This document shows positions 45,899 to 56,411 of a stretch of DNA of 64,000 nucleotides, piece by piece. The stretch is taken from the NCBI GenBank assembly GCA_948144175.1, contig CANXME010002050.1:310001-374000 (forward strand). The letters are read 5' to 3'. The notes under the pieces are model-generated. The model saw only the letters and a program-made list of their open reading frames with translations, did no database searches and had not been told where the DNA came from. This stretch comes from Closterium sp. NIES-65. Lineage: Eukaryota > Streptophyta > Zygnematophyceae > Desmidiales > Closteriaceae. How positions within the stretch are numbered: position 1 is the first letter of the stretch; each line of letters opens with the position of its first letter. A program made the translations under genes and the position numbers.

Positions 45899-46947
45899 TG
45901 GTATCCAGAGCTAGTTTTCAATCAATGGGCCTGCCAATTTTCGACCCTGTCATGGCGGCCCTCCCTCCCGACGACTTTCTGCTGCGATCGGGCCGTCAGT
46001 GCGACCGTCACTTGAAAATCCGCGACGGTTTCGACCGTCAGTGCGATCGACGGGGCAAAGGCGGCGCTCTGCTTGTCGCGCTGCCTCTTCGCCCCGTCGT
46101 TCACGGCCACGCTGCCCCGACGTCGCGTCGTCGCGCCTCCGTTTCGGCCCCCTATCCCGCTCGTCGCGCCCGAGCAGCTGTCCCCGCCCACCCTCCCGCG
46201 GTCCCCACTGCAGCTGTCGCACTTGCTACTGCCGTGCGCGCTCCTACTGTGGGGGGAGGTCGTGGGAGTGGCGGACTATGGGGGAGGTGGTGTGACGGGG
46301 AGGTCGCTGTGAGCCGCCTGCAACAGCTGCCGTCATCATTTGTCGCCCCATACGCGACTGTCGCTGTGGGGGGGAGGGTGAACGGGTGGCGGGAGTGTAC
46401 CCGCAGGAGCCAACCGATGCCCTCCTCTCTCCTCTCTCTCTCCCTGCAGCGCCTGTCGCTGTGGGGGGATGGGGGGAGTGTGAGGGGGTGGCAAGAGAGA
46501 GGTTGTCGTGCCAACAGCCGTCCCCCCTCCTCTCTCTCTCACTGCTGCACGTGCAGCTGTGGGGGGGAGGGTGAGAGAGGGTGGCGGAAGTGAGCCAGGC
46601 ATCTGCTGCTGCCGCCTGCTGCTTTCGTGGAACCTCCAGCTGCCGCCCCTGCTGCCACCTGCTCTTGCTTCTGCTGCCTGCTGCTGTGGCCTGCAGGTGC
46701 TGCCATCGAGCCGCTGCTGTCTTGCTGCTTGTTGCAGCCACAGAGCCTGCTCCCCAGGCGACCTGCCGCCACTTGCTCCTGTTTCTGCTTCTGCCTTGGC
46801 TGAGGGGTTGATGCAGCTGAATCTGCCACCACTGCACTGGTTGCGACTGCACTTGCTTGCTGCTGCAATTTCCGCTGCGCACTCTTGGTGTACCCCTTCA
46901 GGGGGCGTTTACTGCATATTCCTATCCTACAGGCAGTTATGGGGGAG

Positions 46948-47171
46948 TGTCCGAAAATATAAGTTATATTTTCTATATGTAACAGCCTGTATGATAGGGT
47001 ACTGTAGTTATAGCCATTCTAGTTGGTGGTGCACCATTCTTGCTTTTGCTTGCCTATTTGTACTGTTTGCTCTATAGTGAACTACCCCTTTTTTGTTGGC
47101 CACCCCTCTCCCACGCTACCTTCCACTACTAAAACCCTAGCCATGGCGTATGAGCTCAACCTACTACTTTG
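46948..47171 (+). repeat. TRIM-1 3' LTR
   Basis: Second copy, 224 bp, followed by the target duplication ACGGG. Confidence 0.9.
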
Positions 47172-47176
47172 ACAAC

Positions 47177-47399
47177 GGGGCCGCGAGAGGGCGGCGACAG
47201 GGCCGCGAGGGGCGACGACGGGGTCGCTAGGGGCCGTGAGAGGGGCCGTGAGAGGGTGCGACGGGCCGCTAAGGGGAGGGTGGCACACAGGGCGTGCCTC
47301 GGTCAGGGGCGACTCGCTCTCCGGGCAGAAAAAAAAAATACTCGATTTTCAGTGGTGGGCCCTAGGAAAAGTTCCCACTAGGGAACCTGCTCTATACCA
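47177..47399 (-). other. Copia-4 primer site and start of leader
   Basis: In element sense the sequence directly inside the LTR is TGGTATAGAGCAGG (47399-47386). A GTTCCC-TAGT-GGGAAC hairpin (47371-47386) and CCTAGGGCCCACCAC follow, matching the 5' leaders of Copia-1, -2 and -5. GC-rich leader units follow up to TRIM-1. Confidence 0.8.
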
Positions 47400-47528
47400 T
47401 GAGAAATAATGAGGAATGAATGATGAACTAGGAAATGAGTTGGGTACAAATATGAAACCCTAGAAAGTTGCACCCCATACTCTCTACCCCACTATAGCCT
47501 AGAACAACTATAGCATATAAGTTCGACA
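47400..47528 (-). repeat. Copia-4 5' LTR
   Basis: 129 bp; in element sense TGTCGAACTTATATGC...ATTTCTCA. The outer flank is CTTTT, matching 25735-25739 about 21.7 kb away. Confidence 0.88.
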
Positions 47529-47816
47529 CTTTTCGCACGTCAATTTGCCCGCGTGCCACCTCATCCTGAGTGGACGCGAAACCAGTCAGGACCTCGAAAG
47601 TCAAACAAAGTGAAAATGGGTGCTGACTCGCTTGAATTTTGAAATTCGTTACTGCTTTAATTAGGATTGAAAGAATAGAATTATACATGCGCTTATAATA
47701 AATCAGGGTTTTACAGGGGGGGAGCTTATAATCGAGGAACGGTCATAAGCGCCATGCTGCAGATATAGGCGCCGGCGCCTTTAATCGGACGGCGCCTATA
47801 TCCGGGCCATACGGTA

Positions 47817-48018
47817 GCCTACTTTTCTAATTCATATTTCTAATTAAGGGGATAGAGGTGCAGGGGCGGGTTGGGGGCGGGGTGGGGGGTGTGGGGGAGG
47901 GAGGGGAAGGGGGGGGGGGGGGGGGGGGGGGGGAGGGGGGCATTCGCTTTAGGGTAAAACTCGCTAAGAAGAACGGTAACCTTGGGGCGTAAGTGTGTCT
48001 TAAATGTAAACCCTGGCA
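47817..48018. other. Short host spacer with a 25-base G run
   Basis: It lies between MITE-A and MITE-B. It contains a G run at 47909-47933 inside a G-rich stretch; no gene seen. Confidence 0.6.
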
Positions 48019-48075
48019 TACCGTAACACCCCGGATATAAGACCCGAGGGTTTTATAAGAATCCCACCCCAAAAT

Positions 48076-48106
<31 letters not shown>

Positions 48107-48489
48107 TCTTAACAAATGGCTACATTTTATAAGACCCGGGTCTTATCATAAGGTCGTGTATATTACTTGTATTTTGGAAGCCAGACATGTCAACACTAGT
48201 ATGTGCTCCGTTTTTAGCATTCAAAAGGAACACGCAAAAGTGAACTTCGTTTTTAGCATTCAAAATTAATGCACGGAATGGACATGCTGATTAGTAGATG
48301 TGCTTTTGTGATTGGTTGTTACCCCTCGTTAATGAATTTTTTATGGAATTTGGAGTGGAAAGGGGCAGGAAGGCTATCAGAATTGCATTAATTGCATGTA
48401 AAATGACCTATTCTCTTAAGGGAGGGGGGTCTTATAATGTTAGCCCCCATTTAGGGAGGTATGACTAAAACGACTTATTTAGTGTGCCC

Positions 48490-48613
48490 TGTGAAAACGA
48501 GGAATGATTGCATTGAGCAGCATGAGGAGTACAAGTACCAAACCCTAAAGTGTTGTACCCCATATGAGTTACCCCACTACAGCCTACACAGACTATAGCA
48601 TATAAGTTGGACA
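48490..48613 (-). repeat. Copia-6 3' LTR
   Basis: 124 bp; TGTCCAACTTATATGC...CGTTTTCACA in element sense. The lineage purine-tract block begins at 48614. Confidence 0.87.
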
Positions 48614-48854
48614 CACCCCCATAGACAAAGTGGGGGAGAACAAGGGGTCACAAGACCAGTCAAGCAAAGCACAGCAAGCTCAGGGTGGATCACAACGTCA
48701 CCACACATTCTGAGCACAAGTTCAAAGGCCACAAGGCCAGTTCACATGCAGGATTATATATATATAAAGCCAAACATGCAAGTGTAGGTATATATAGGTC
48801 ACAGTACAAGCAAAGTCAAGAACTGAGCAAGTGAGGCAAAGTAGGCACAAGACC

Positions 48855-51800
48855 TAACAGAGTACAGAAGCGCTGATGGTCACAAGGCGAAGTGCCTTGG
48901 TGAAGATATCAGCAGTGTTGGCCTGAGAGGCCACGTAAGCAAGTCGCAGCTGGCCACGCTGCTGCAGCTCACGAGCAAGGAAGTAGCGAAGAGCAATGTG
49001 CTTCGTTCTGTGCTCCAGTCTGTGCTCCCGACACAAGGCCAGCATGGTGTTGTTGTCTACGTACAGAACTGGAGGAGAACGAGGCGGCTCTCCAAGGTCA
49101 ATGAGCAGATAGGTGAGCCAGCGTAACTCCTGTGCAGCCATGGCCCCTGCGTAGATCTCAGCCTCACAGCTGGAGCTGAGAACAGAAGACGAGCGGGTAG
49201 ACCGCCACGAAACAGAACTGGAACCAAGGCTGAAGGTGTAACCCTGTGACGACCGCTGCGTAGCCTAGTCATCAACCCACAACGCGTCTGCGTGAACAGT
49301 GAGGACCACTGGACTCCGCCCTCCAAGCACTAGCCCCATGCTCGACGTACTGCACAAGTAGCGCAACACCCTCTTCGCTGCAGCCATGTGCTCAGGTCTG
49401 TGTCTCCCAGGAGCAACATAGCGTGCGAGAATGCTAAGAGGATATGCAAGGTCAGCTGGAGTGCAGGGCATCAGGTACATGAGGCAGCCAACAAGCTCTG
49501 GGTACGGGCCACTCGGCTCTATGGACTCATCCGAAGGCAAAGCTGAGAGCGAGTGGCGAGTAGACAGAGGAGTGGCCTGAGGCGAGGAGTACGTGAAGCC
49601 GAAGCGCTGAAGGACATGCTGCACCATGTGTGACTGAGTCAGGGTAATGGTGCGCTGTGCTTTGTCCCGAGTGATCTGCAAGCCAAGGTAGCTGCGCAGT
49701 TCACCCAGGTCTGTGCACGTGTGTCTCTTCTGCAGCTCGGACTTCACGTGGGCGAGTCCAGCAGTGTCAGCAGTGGCAAAGACCAAGTCGTCGACGTACA
49801 CGAGGATGTAGAACGGCGGCAAAGAGGTGTCTGTGCGCAGAAACAGCGACGGGTCGGTAGTAGAAGGAGCAAACCCAAGAGCCGTAAGTGTAGTCCTCAG
49901 TGTGTCGTGCCACTCACGGGGCGCCTGGCGGAGACCGTAGACTGGCCGCCGGAGGCTCCACTGGGTACCAGGAGGAAACGACCCAGTCAAGCCAGGTGGA
50001 CGGCGCAGCCAGATCTCCTCGTGCAGGCTACCTTGCAGGAAAGAAGTGCTGAAGTCGAGAGAGTGAAGCTCGTAGTCGCGCTGAGCGGCTATGTGCAGCA
50101 GCACCCGAAGAGTGGTCATTTTCAGGGTGGGAGAGAATGTCTGAAAGTAGTCAACTCCCTACCACTGACTAAAGTCTCGAGCCACGTACCGTGCCTTGAA
50201 GACAGGCGGAGAACCCGGCGGCCGCTTCACCCTGAAAATCCACATGCCACTGACGATGTTCACCCCAGGTGGGGGAACCTTGTCAACGTAGGTGCCTGTG
50301 GACTTCCAGGAAGCCATCTCTGCGTCCATGGCTGGCTGCCACTGAGAGGAGTAGGGACCCTCTATCGCCTCTGCGTAAGAGCACGGGGTCGGGATGTGTG
50401 GTGCATCCGGGTCTCCCTCAGGGGCAAGCAGCATGGACACGAGATGAGGTGAAGCAGCAGCAAAGTACTGGAACTGCTCCTGCTTGTTCTCAAGGACGTC
50501 CGTGCTAACAGCACACTCACCCCCGACGGACGGAGGACAGACAGACTCAGACTCAGCAACAAGACTAGCAGCGTAGTCTAGACGACAGCGAGCAGCGAAG
50601 TCGACAAGCTCAGCAACTAAGGCAGATGCAGCAGTGGACTCAAAGGAAGGGTCAAAGACAACAGTAGCAAGGAGACGCGTGATAATAGGACTGGCAGTAC
50701 GAAGGGAGTCCGACTCCGGGTCAGGAAGAGCAGAAAGAGAGGACTCTGGAGGAGACGGCAAAGGGACACGCAGCGGAGCAATGGAAGGACGCAGAGACAT
50801 CCGGTGCGTACCGGGGACAGGAGGAGGACGCTGACGCGAACCACGACCACCAGTGCGAGCAGCACGGACAGGCAACGCAGGGCGAGACGCAGGCTCACGA
50901 CGCTCAGCAAGACCTCCAGTAGGACCAGTGTAGGGAGAAGGAGCAGGCAGAGGGGAAGCGGGCTGTAACTGTGACATGGACAGGACAGGCGGTGGACACT
51001 CTAAGGGATGAGCAGGACCATAAGAGGGCGGAAGCCTAAGAACCTGCTCAAGGAGCGGAACGAAGTACGGCCGCCGCCGCGCAGCGCCCCGAGAACCAGC
51101 AGGAACAGCACCAGCACCCCCAACAGCAGCACCAGCTCCAGTAGCAACCCCAGCTCCAGCAGCGCCAGCACCTCCACTAGCACCCCCAGCTCCAGCACCG
51201 CCAACACCAGCACCCTCAGAAGCACCAGGACCAGCAGCACCTCCAGCGCCAACACCCCCAGCAGCTCCAGCTCCAGGCGGACCACTAGAAGACGCAGCAG
51301 CGCCAGCTCCAGCACCTCCAGCAGCACCTACTCCGGAAGCACTGCCAGCTCCAGCACCGCCAGCAACTCCAGCACAAGGAGCATCCGCAGGCCCAGTAGC
51401 TCCAGTACCTCCAGTACGAGCACCTCCGGGACCCGTGGCACCAGCACCCTCAGCAGTAGTAGAACCTCCAACACCAGCAGCACCTCCAGCTCCAGCAGCA
51501 CGGCTCCAGCGCCGAGCAAACCACTCGCGCAGCTCCTATGGAGAGAGTAGCTCCCACCGGGACGAAGCACCCAAAGGACCTCCAGACCCAGTACCACCAG
51601 ACGCCACACGAGCAGGCCTAGCACCCTCAGGCTCCGCACCCCCATTCTTAGCACCCCCAGGCTCAGCACCCCCAGGCTCAGCACCCCCAGGCTCAACACC
51701 CCCAAAGTCAGCACCCCCAAGCTTAGCACCCCCAGACCCCGCACCCGCAGGCTCAGCACCCCCTGCAATACCAGAGTCAACAGCTACCTCGACAGGCTCG

Positions 51801-53330
51801 ACTGCGTCTACCTGGGACACACCTGAGGGGGCAGGACCCTGAGGGGGAAGGGGGTCTACCGGGGGTGGACCTGGGGCAAGGAAGAGCGGCGGCGGGGGGA
51901 GGGGTGCAGTGCGGTAGGGTAAGAGACGGTAGTAGGGAACCGACTCGTCAAACGTGACGTCCTGGGAGGACAGAACACGGCGCGAGGTGGGGCGGCAAAA
52001 CTGCCAACCAGGCGCGTTAAGGGGGAAGCAAAGGAAGACGCAGGGAACAGCACGGGGGGACAGCTTGTCCGCAGACAAGTCGCGAACAAATGTCCGAGAT
52101 CCCCAGACACGGAATGCAGACGCATCGCCAACCTTCCCCGTCCACCGCAGAGCAGGGGAGGTCTCCGGCATGGAGACCTGGGGCTGAAGGTTGATCTGAT
52201 GCGCCGCGTACTGAACCGGGAATGGCTACAGAAAATGGGGAGCAGCCGCATGGATCATGGACGTACGAGCGACGTCCATGACCATGCCAATGCGGCGCTC
52301 AGCAATCCCATTTTGCTCTGGAGAGGCCGGAAGCGTGAACGTCTGGCGGATGCCTCGTGCACGACAGAAGGCTCGCAGAAGGTCAGAGGAAAACTCTCCG
52401 CCTCTGTCGGAGTGCAGACGTAGAACAGGAAAGTCTGAGCCGAAACTCTCTCTGAGCTGGAGACGAGCTGCGCGGATCCAGTCGATCAACACCTCCGTGA
52501 CCTCACCCTTACTGCGCAAGGGGAAGACTGTGGTGTAACGCGAGTAGTCGTCAACCATCAGCAGGAAGTAACGCTCATGACCTTGTCCACGGACGCGGGC
52601 TGGGCCCCACACGTCCATGTGAAGCGTCTGCAGCGGAGCCTCTGTCGGAGGAGACTCGGAGGAGTGAGGAGCGGGCGCTTTTGCCCCTCGACGTAGGGAA
52701 CGCAGGTAGGGGCAGGCCTTGGAGGAAGGGGAGGGAGGGACCGGGGGAGACCAGAAACAAGGACACGGGAGGCCATGCCTCGGAGACGAGGCAGGGAGGG
52801 GTGACCAAGGCGGTGGTGCCAGAGGAGAGTCTGGTGAGACAGGAGCCGATACGAGCAGGGGGCAAACTCAGGACCAGACCTGGACGCTGCAGCAAGCACC
52901 TGACCCAACGCAGCTACCTGACCAGACTCAGCGACTGGAGGAGACTTAGTAGTCAGTGTGTACAGGCTCGACCCCAGCTGATGGGTAAATGTGGCCAAGT
53001 GTCGGCCCGTCTGAGCACACGTGCAGTGGGTCACTCGCTGACTCGCAGGATTGAACTGGTCAACCCCTCTATCATGCAGGTCAGCACCACTCACCAAGTT
53101 CGTAGAGAACGAGGGGAGGTAAAGACCTGACAGGAAGCCAGACGTGGCCGCCGGACACGGTAGTACAGTGGAGTAGTAAGCAAGGACAGGACCCCCAGAG
53201 GGGTCTACCAGGGAGACCGCAACCGGCCGACTAAGCGGTGTGAGGGTGGTGCGGTCTCGAAAGAAGGAGTGGGAAGCACCCGAGTCAAGGGTGAAGGTGT
53301 GCAAGACCGCAGCAGGCGCAGCACCAAAGA
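48855..53330 (-). pseudogene. pol: Copia-6 pol: protease, integrase, RT, RNase H
   Basis: In element sense: protease TLDSGASHSFFRD (about 53290); pre-integrase HQTLLWHHRLGHPSL; integrase MDVWGPARV, LHSDRGGEFSS and QNGIAERR (52600-52270). The linker of GGAEP units is 51600-51780, followed by LSP-ELREWFARRW and a Ser/Ala/Gly-rich stretch. RT has GMWIFRVKRPPGSP (50240) and YVDDLVFA (49790); RNase H ends with ANTADIFTKAL near 48910. Closely related to Copia-4. Broken fossil. Confidence 0.85.
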
Positions 53331-53479
53331 GAGCAGACTCACCAGCACCTGGAGCAGGAGACGCAATCGCCCTTAGAGCAGCAGCCTCACCGCCACTGAC
53401 ACCTGGAGCAGGAGACGCACGAGCACCTAGAGCAGCAGCCTCACCAGCACCTAGAGCAGCAGACTGGATACCGGGGTCA

Positions 53480-54200
53480 GGCGGCACACACAGGTGACAG
53501 GCACCCTCAGCACTAGTACACAATGCATACATGGCAGTGAGGATAACATCATAGTCAAGAGCAAAGATATCTACCCTTTGCCTAAGCAGCTCCAGCCAGG
53601 AGGGGAGCTCAGCGTCGTCGCCAAACTCTGTACGCCAAGCGTCGCTCAGACGGGCGAAGTAGCGGGACTCTGTGTGACCAAGAGTCCCACAAGGCTGACC
53701 AGTCCGGACACCCGTGCAAATGACGTACTAGCAGCGAGCAGAACTCAGTGACCCTCTACTCTGAGCGTACCACTCGCGAAGCTGCTGGGGCGAAAAGGTC
53801 GCGCGCGGACGACGCTGCAACTGCACCTGGCCACTACAAGAAGCTCCCGAACTACTCACTCCAAGACGACTCCCACCACGGCCACCCCGACAACCCCAAC
53901 TAGCGTACCACTCACAAAGCTGCTGGGGCGGGAGGGACTCACGCGGACGTCGCTGTAGCTGCAGCTTGCCACCGCCAGGAGTAGCAGTAGCAGTAGTAGT
54001 AGTAGTAGTAGCCGCAGTAGCAGCAGTAGCAGCAGTAGCAGTAGTAGCAGCGCGGCCACCCCTACAACCCTAGCTAGCGTACCACTCACAAAGCTGTTGG
54101 GGCGTGAGGGACTCACGCGGAATGCGCTGGAGTTGCATCTGGCCACGCTAGGAGCAGCAGTAGCAGTAGAAAGAGCAGTAGCAGCAGGAGCAGCAGTAAA
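53480..54200 (-). pseudogene. Copia-6 gag-side region with three LREW modules
   Basis: In element sense, two QLQRRPRES-L-PQQL-EWYASW modules (54070-54130, 53900-53960) separated by an Ala/Thr tract, then a third (53760-53820). A cysteine-histidine region (TGVRTGQPCG, LGH) and LSDAWRTEFG follow, then the protease-proximal Ala/Gly repeats (53330-53480). The globular gag core seen in Copia-1 and -2 is not recognisable, as in Copia-4. Confidence 0.7.
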
Positions 54201-54239
54201 AGCAGTACGGGCAGGGCAGTGCTCACCAGTGGCGAGAAG

Positions 54240-55340
54240 GACAGGCGCACGATGGAGGCGACTGCGGGGCTGCTACAGCGGCAGGGCGGGGCCGCGGCAG
54301 GAAGCTCCACGGTTGTGCAGGACAGGGACAGGGCCGCGATGGTCGCTGCTGCAGGGGCGGCTGCTCCATGGGTGGCTGCTCCAAGGGCCAGGGGCGGCTC
54401 CTGTAGTGGCAGCTGCTCCAGTGGCGGCCGCTCCAGGGGCTAGAGGCGGCTGCAAGTGCGGCTGCTCTAGGGGCCAGGGGCGGCTGCTGCAGTGGCGGCT
54501 GCTCCAGGGGCCCGGCGCGGGGTAGGGCACGGCGATGCGGCGGACAGGGCGATGCGGCGGGCAAGGGCGACGTCGCGGGCAGGGGCGACGCGGCGGGCAA
54601 AGCGACGCGGCAGGCAGGTGCGATGCCGCGTCAGCAGGAGGGCGCGGCCGCGTCAGCTGCAGGGCTGGCGGGGCCGCGTCCGCGTCGGCGGCAGGGCGAG
54701 GCCGCGACAGCGACCAGGCGGGGCCGCGACTGCGGCCTGACGGAGCCGCGACTGCGACCTGACGGGGCCGCGACAGCGACCAGGCGGGGCCGCGACCGCG
54801 ACCTGACGGGGCCGCGACCGCGACCTGACGGGGCCGCGACCGCGACCTGACGGGGCCGCGACCGCGACCTGACGGGGCCACGACTGCGGCCTAACGGGGC
54901 CGCGACTGCGACCTGACGGGGCCGCGACCGCGACCTGTCGGGGCCGCGACTGCGACCTGACGGGGACGCGACTGCGACCTGACGGGGCCGCGACCGCGAC
55001 CTGACGGGGCCGCGACTGCGACCAGACGGGGCCACGACTACGGCTTGACGGGGCCGCGACTGCGACCTGACGGGGTCGCGCGCTGGCCCGACGAGCCTGC
55101 AGAGGCTGCGTGCGGGCGGCGAGGGCCTGCAGGGGCGGCGCGCGGTCGGCGTGGTCCTGCAGGGGCAGCGTGCCGACCTGACGGGCCTGCAGGGGTTTCT
55201 CTCGGGCCTGACGGGCCTGCACAGGCGGCTCGGGGGGGCCTGACGGACCTGCAGGGGCGGCCCGAGGGCCTAACGGACCTGCAGGGGCGGCTTGAGGGCC
55301 TTACTAGCTTGCAGGGGCGGCGCACTGGCCTAGGGCAGTA
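54240..55340 (-). repeat. Copia-6 GC-rich leader minisatellite
   Basis: The strongest part is an array of 21-bp units, CGACCTGACGGGGCCGCGAC (about 54730-55080). Flanking arrays have GGGGCGGCTGCTCCAGGGGC (54350-54520) and CTGCAGGGGCGGC units (55130-55320). All frames are open for long distances because of the composition; no protein is inferred. Confidence 0.8.
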
Positions 55341-55504
55341 GGAGGCAGCGCAGGCAGAACGAAGGGCGGGGCGCGCAAGGGCGCACTAGCAGAGAAAGGC
55401 GCACGAGGGCGCACGTAAGGTAGGGCGCACGAGGGCGCTTCTAGCAGAATAGTGGGCCCGTAGTAGTAAGCGGTCCTAGGTGGCAACCTAGGCTCGTGAT
55501 ACCA

Positions 55505-55631
55505 TGTGAAAATAACGAGGAATGATTGCATTGAGCAGCATGAGGAGTACAAGTACCAAACCCTAAAGTGTTGTATCCCATATGAGCTACCCCACTACAG
55601 CCTACACAGACTATAGCATATAAGTTTGACA
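55505..55631 (-). repeat. Copia-6 5' LTR
   Basis: 127 bp; TGTCAAACTTATATGC...GTTATTTTCACA in element sense. Confidence 0.87.
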
Positions 55632-55701
55632 TGGCCCCCTCCGTATCATAGACTCGGGGGTCTACAACTGGAGGGGGTCTTATGTCCGGGGTATTACGGT
55701 A

Positions 55702-55911
55702 TCAGGAAATTCTAAGCTCCAGAAAAAAATACCCTAAGCCATTAGTGTGACAATCAAAAACCACCCTGTTTATCAGTGTATCAGGGTGATTTACACTGAT
55801 AAAATTAGCCCTGATTGTGAAGCATCGAAACACCACTTCGACATTTTGAGCCGCCTGGGGGAACTTTGGACGGTCTCCCAACTCTTGGATGCAGCACTGA
55901 ATGGTTGATTT
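55702..55911. other. Host spacer, no gene seen
   Basis: 210 bp of AT-rich DNA. AAAAAAATACCCTAAGCCA (about 55724) echoes the sequence near 25333. It ends in GATTT (55907-55911), the Copia-7 target site. Confidence 0.55.
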
Positions 55912-56343
55912 TGTTGGGAACAACAAGTCTTAAGCGCCTCTGTCGTGTCGAAACTCAGGACACAAGCGAAGCAGCTCAAATCGAAGTGCAACGAGTCAAC
56001 TCTCGGAGGTTAGGGTAACCGCCGGAGGTTATGAGAAGGTCAAAGGTCAGCGACCTTTGATTTAACAAATGCAGCGCGCGACAGCAAGGACAAACAACTG
56101 ACTCGACATTGAGCAGTTGCCCGAGTCGCACTGTATCGAATCGCAACAGCAAAACAGTTTAATTATATCTATTCGTATCCCTTGTACTCTTATAAAAAGC
56201 CTTGTATTTGCTTGTTTTAATTAACTTACTTTGCCCTCACATACCAGCGCAAGGTGGTTCAAGACTTCACTTAAACGCTTCCGCTATCACAACCCTACTC
56301 AGACTTTAACTCTACAAAGATCCTAGGGCACCTCAGCCCAACA
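55912..56343 (+). repeat. Copia-7 5' LTR
   Basis: TGTTGGGAACAACAAG...CAGCCCAACA; terminal inversion TGTTGGG/CCCAACA. A TATAAAAAG-type motif near 56190 (CTTATAAAAAGCC) could be its promoter TATA box. Confidence 0.93.
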
Positions 56344-56411
56344 TGGTATGAGAGCAGTTAGAGTTGAAAAGTTTTTTTTTTTCTTTCTTTTAACACTCAA
56401 TACAAGAAGAC

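Larger units (their letters stand above)
45671..47171 (+). mobile_element. TRIM-1: short non-autonomous LTR element
   Basis: 1,501 bp with LTRs at 45671-45898 (228 bp) and 46948-47171 (224 bp), about four substitutions and two gaps apart, flanked by ACGGG (45666-45670, 47172-47176). The primer site TGGTATCCAGAGC (45899) is plant initiator-Met-like; TTATGGGGGAG precedes the 3' LTR. The interior (about 1,050 bp) has open frames but no gag or pol motif; it is rich in GTGGGGGGAGGG and CTGCTGC segments. LTR sequence differs from TRIM-2 and TRIM-3. It inserted in the Copia-4 leader. Confidence 0.88.
25740..47528 (-). mobile_element. Copia-4: Ty1/copia element carrying four insertions
   Basis: A minus-strand copia element with CTTTT duplications at 25735-25739 and 47529-47533. 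The 5' LTR is at 47400-47528. The 3' LTR begins at 25740 but is interrupted after 96 bp by Copia-5; its remaining end is about 32825-32847. Its body is 32848-37288, 44751-45670 and 47177-47399. It is interrupted by Copia-5 (with TRIM-3 inside), Copia-3 and TRIM-1. Parts seen: RNase H, RT, integrase, cysteine-histidine motif, LREW repeats, GC-rich leader, primer site. More than five breaks. Confidence 0.85.
25497..47816. mobile_element. MITE-A: TIR element split by Copia-4
   Basis: The left end at 25497 begins TACCGTATTACCCCGGATA. The right end at 47816 reads, on the other strand, TACCGTATGGCCCGGATATA. Removing Copia-4 leaves about 520 bp (25497-25739 plus 47534-47816) with no coding capacity. 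Both halves carry ATGCGCTTATAATAAA and CATAAGCGCC. The layout suggests a small non-autonomous DNA transposon; the superfamily is unassigned because no clear target duplication was found. Confidence 0.5.
48490..55631 (-). mobile_element. Copia-6: Ty1/copia element, Copia-4-like
   Basis: 7,142 bp. LTRs at 48490-48613 (124 bp) and 55505-55631 (127 bp) differ by three substitutions and one 3-base gap. Flanks TGCCC (48485-48489) and TGGCC (55632-55636) are a probable target duplication with one change. In element sense the primer site is TGGTATCACGAGCC. It has a GC-rich leader, LREW module repeats, cysteine-histidine motif, protease, integrase, linker, RT and RNase H. It inserted in MITE-B. More than three breaks. 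Confidence 0.88.
48019..55701. mobile_element. MITE-B: TIR element split by Copia-6
   Basis: The left end is TACCGTAACACCCCGGATA (48019). The right end on the other strand is TACCGTAATACCCCGGACA (55701); about 25 of 27 terminal bases agree. Without Copia-6 it is about 540 bp, AT-rich, non-coding, with a 29-base G run (48078-48106) and repeated TATAAGACCC/GGGTCTTAT words. It belongs to the same repeat class as MITE-A. A non-autonomous DNA transposon is likely; the superfamily is unassigned. Confidence 0.55.

Noticed and set aside
45718-46593. 291-codon open frame in TRIM-1 with a hydrophobic start
   Set aside because: The hydrophobic start is translated LTR, and the rest is low-complexity without motifs.
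54730-55080. CRISPR-like array
   Set aside because: Units are contiguous 21-bp tandem repeats without unique spacers, inside a eukaryotic retroelement leader.
54500-55222. Arg/Pro/Ser-rich minus-strand protein
   Set aside because: It is a frame through the 21-bp leader minisatellite of Copia-6.
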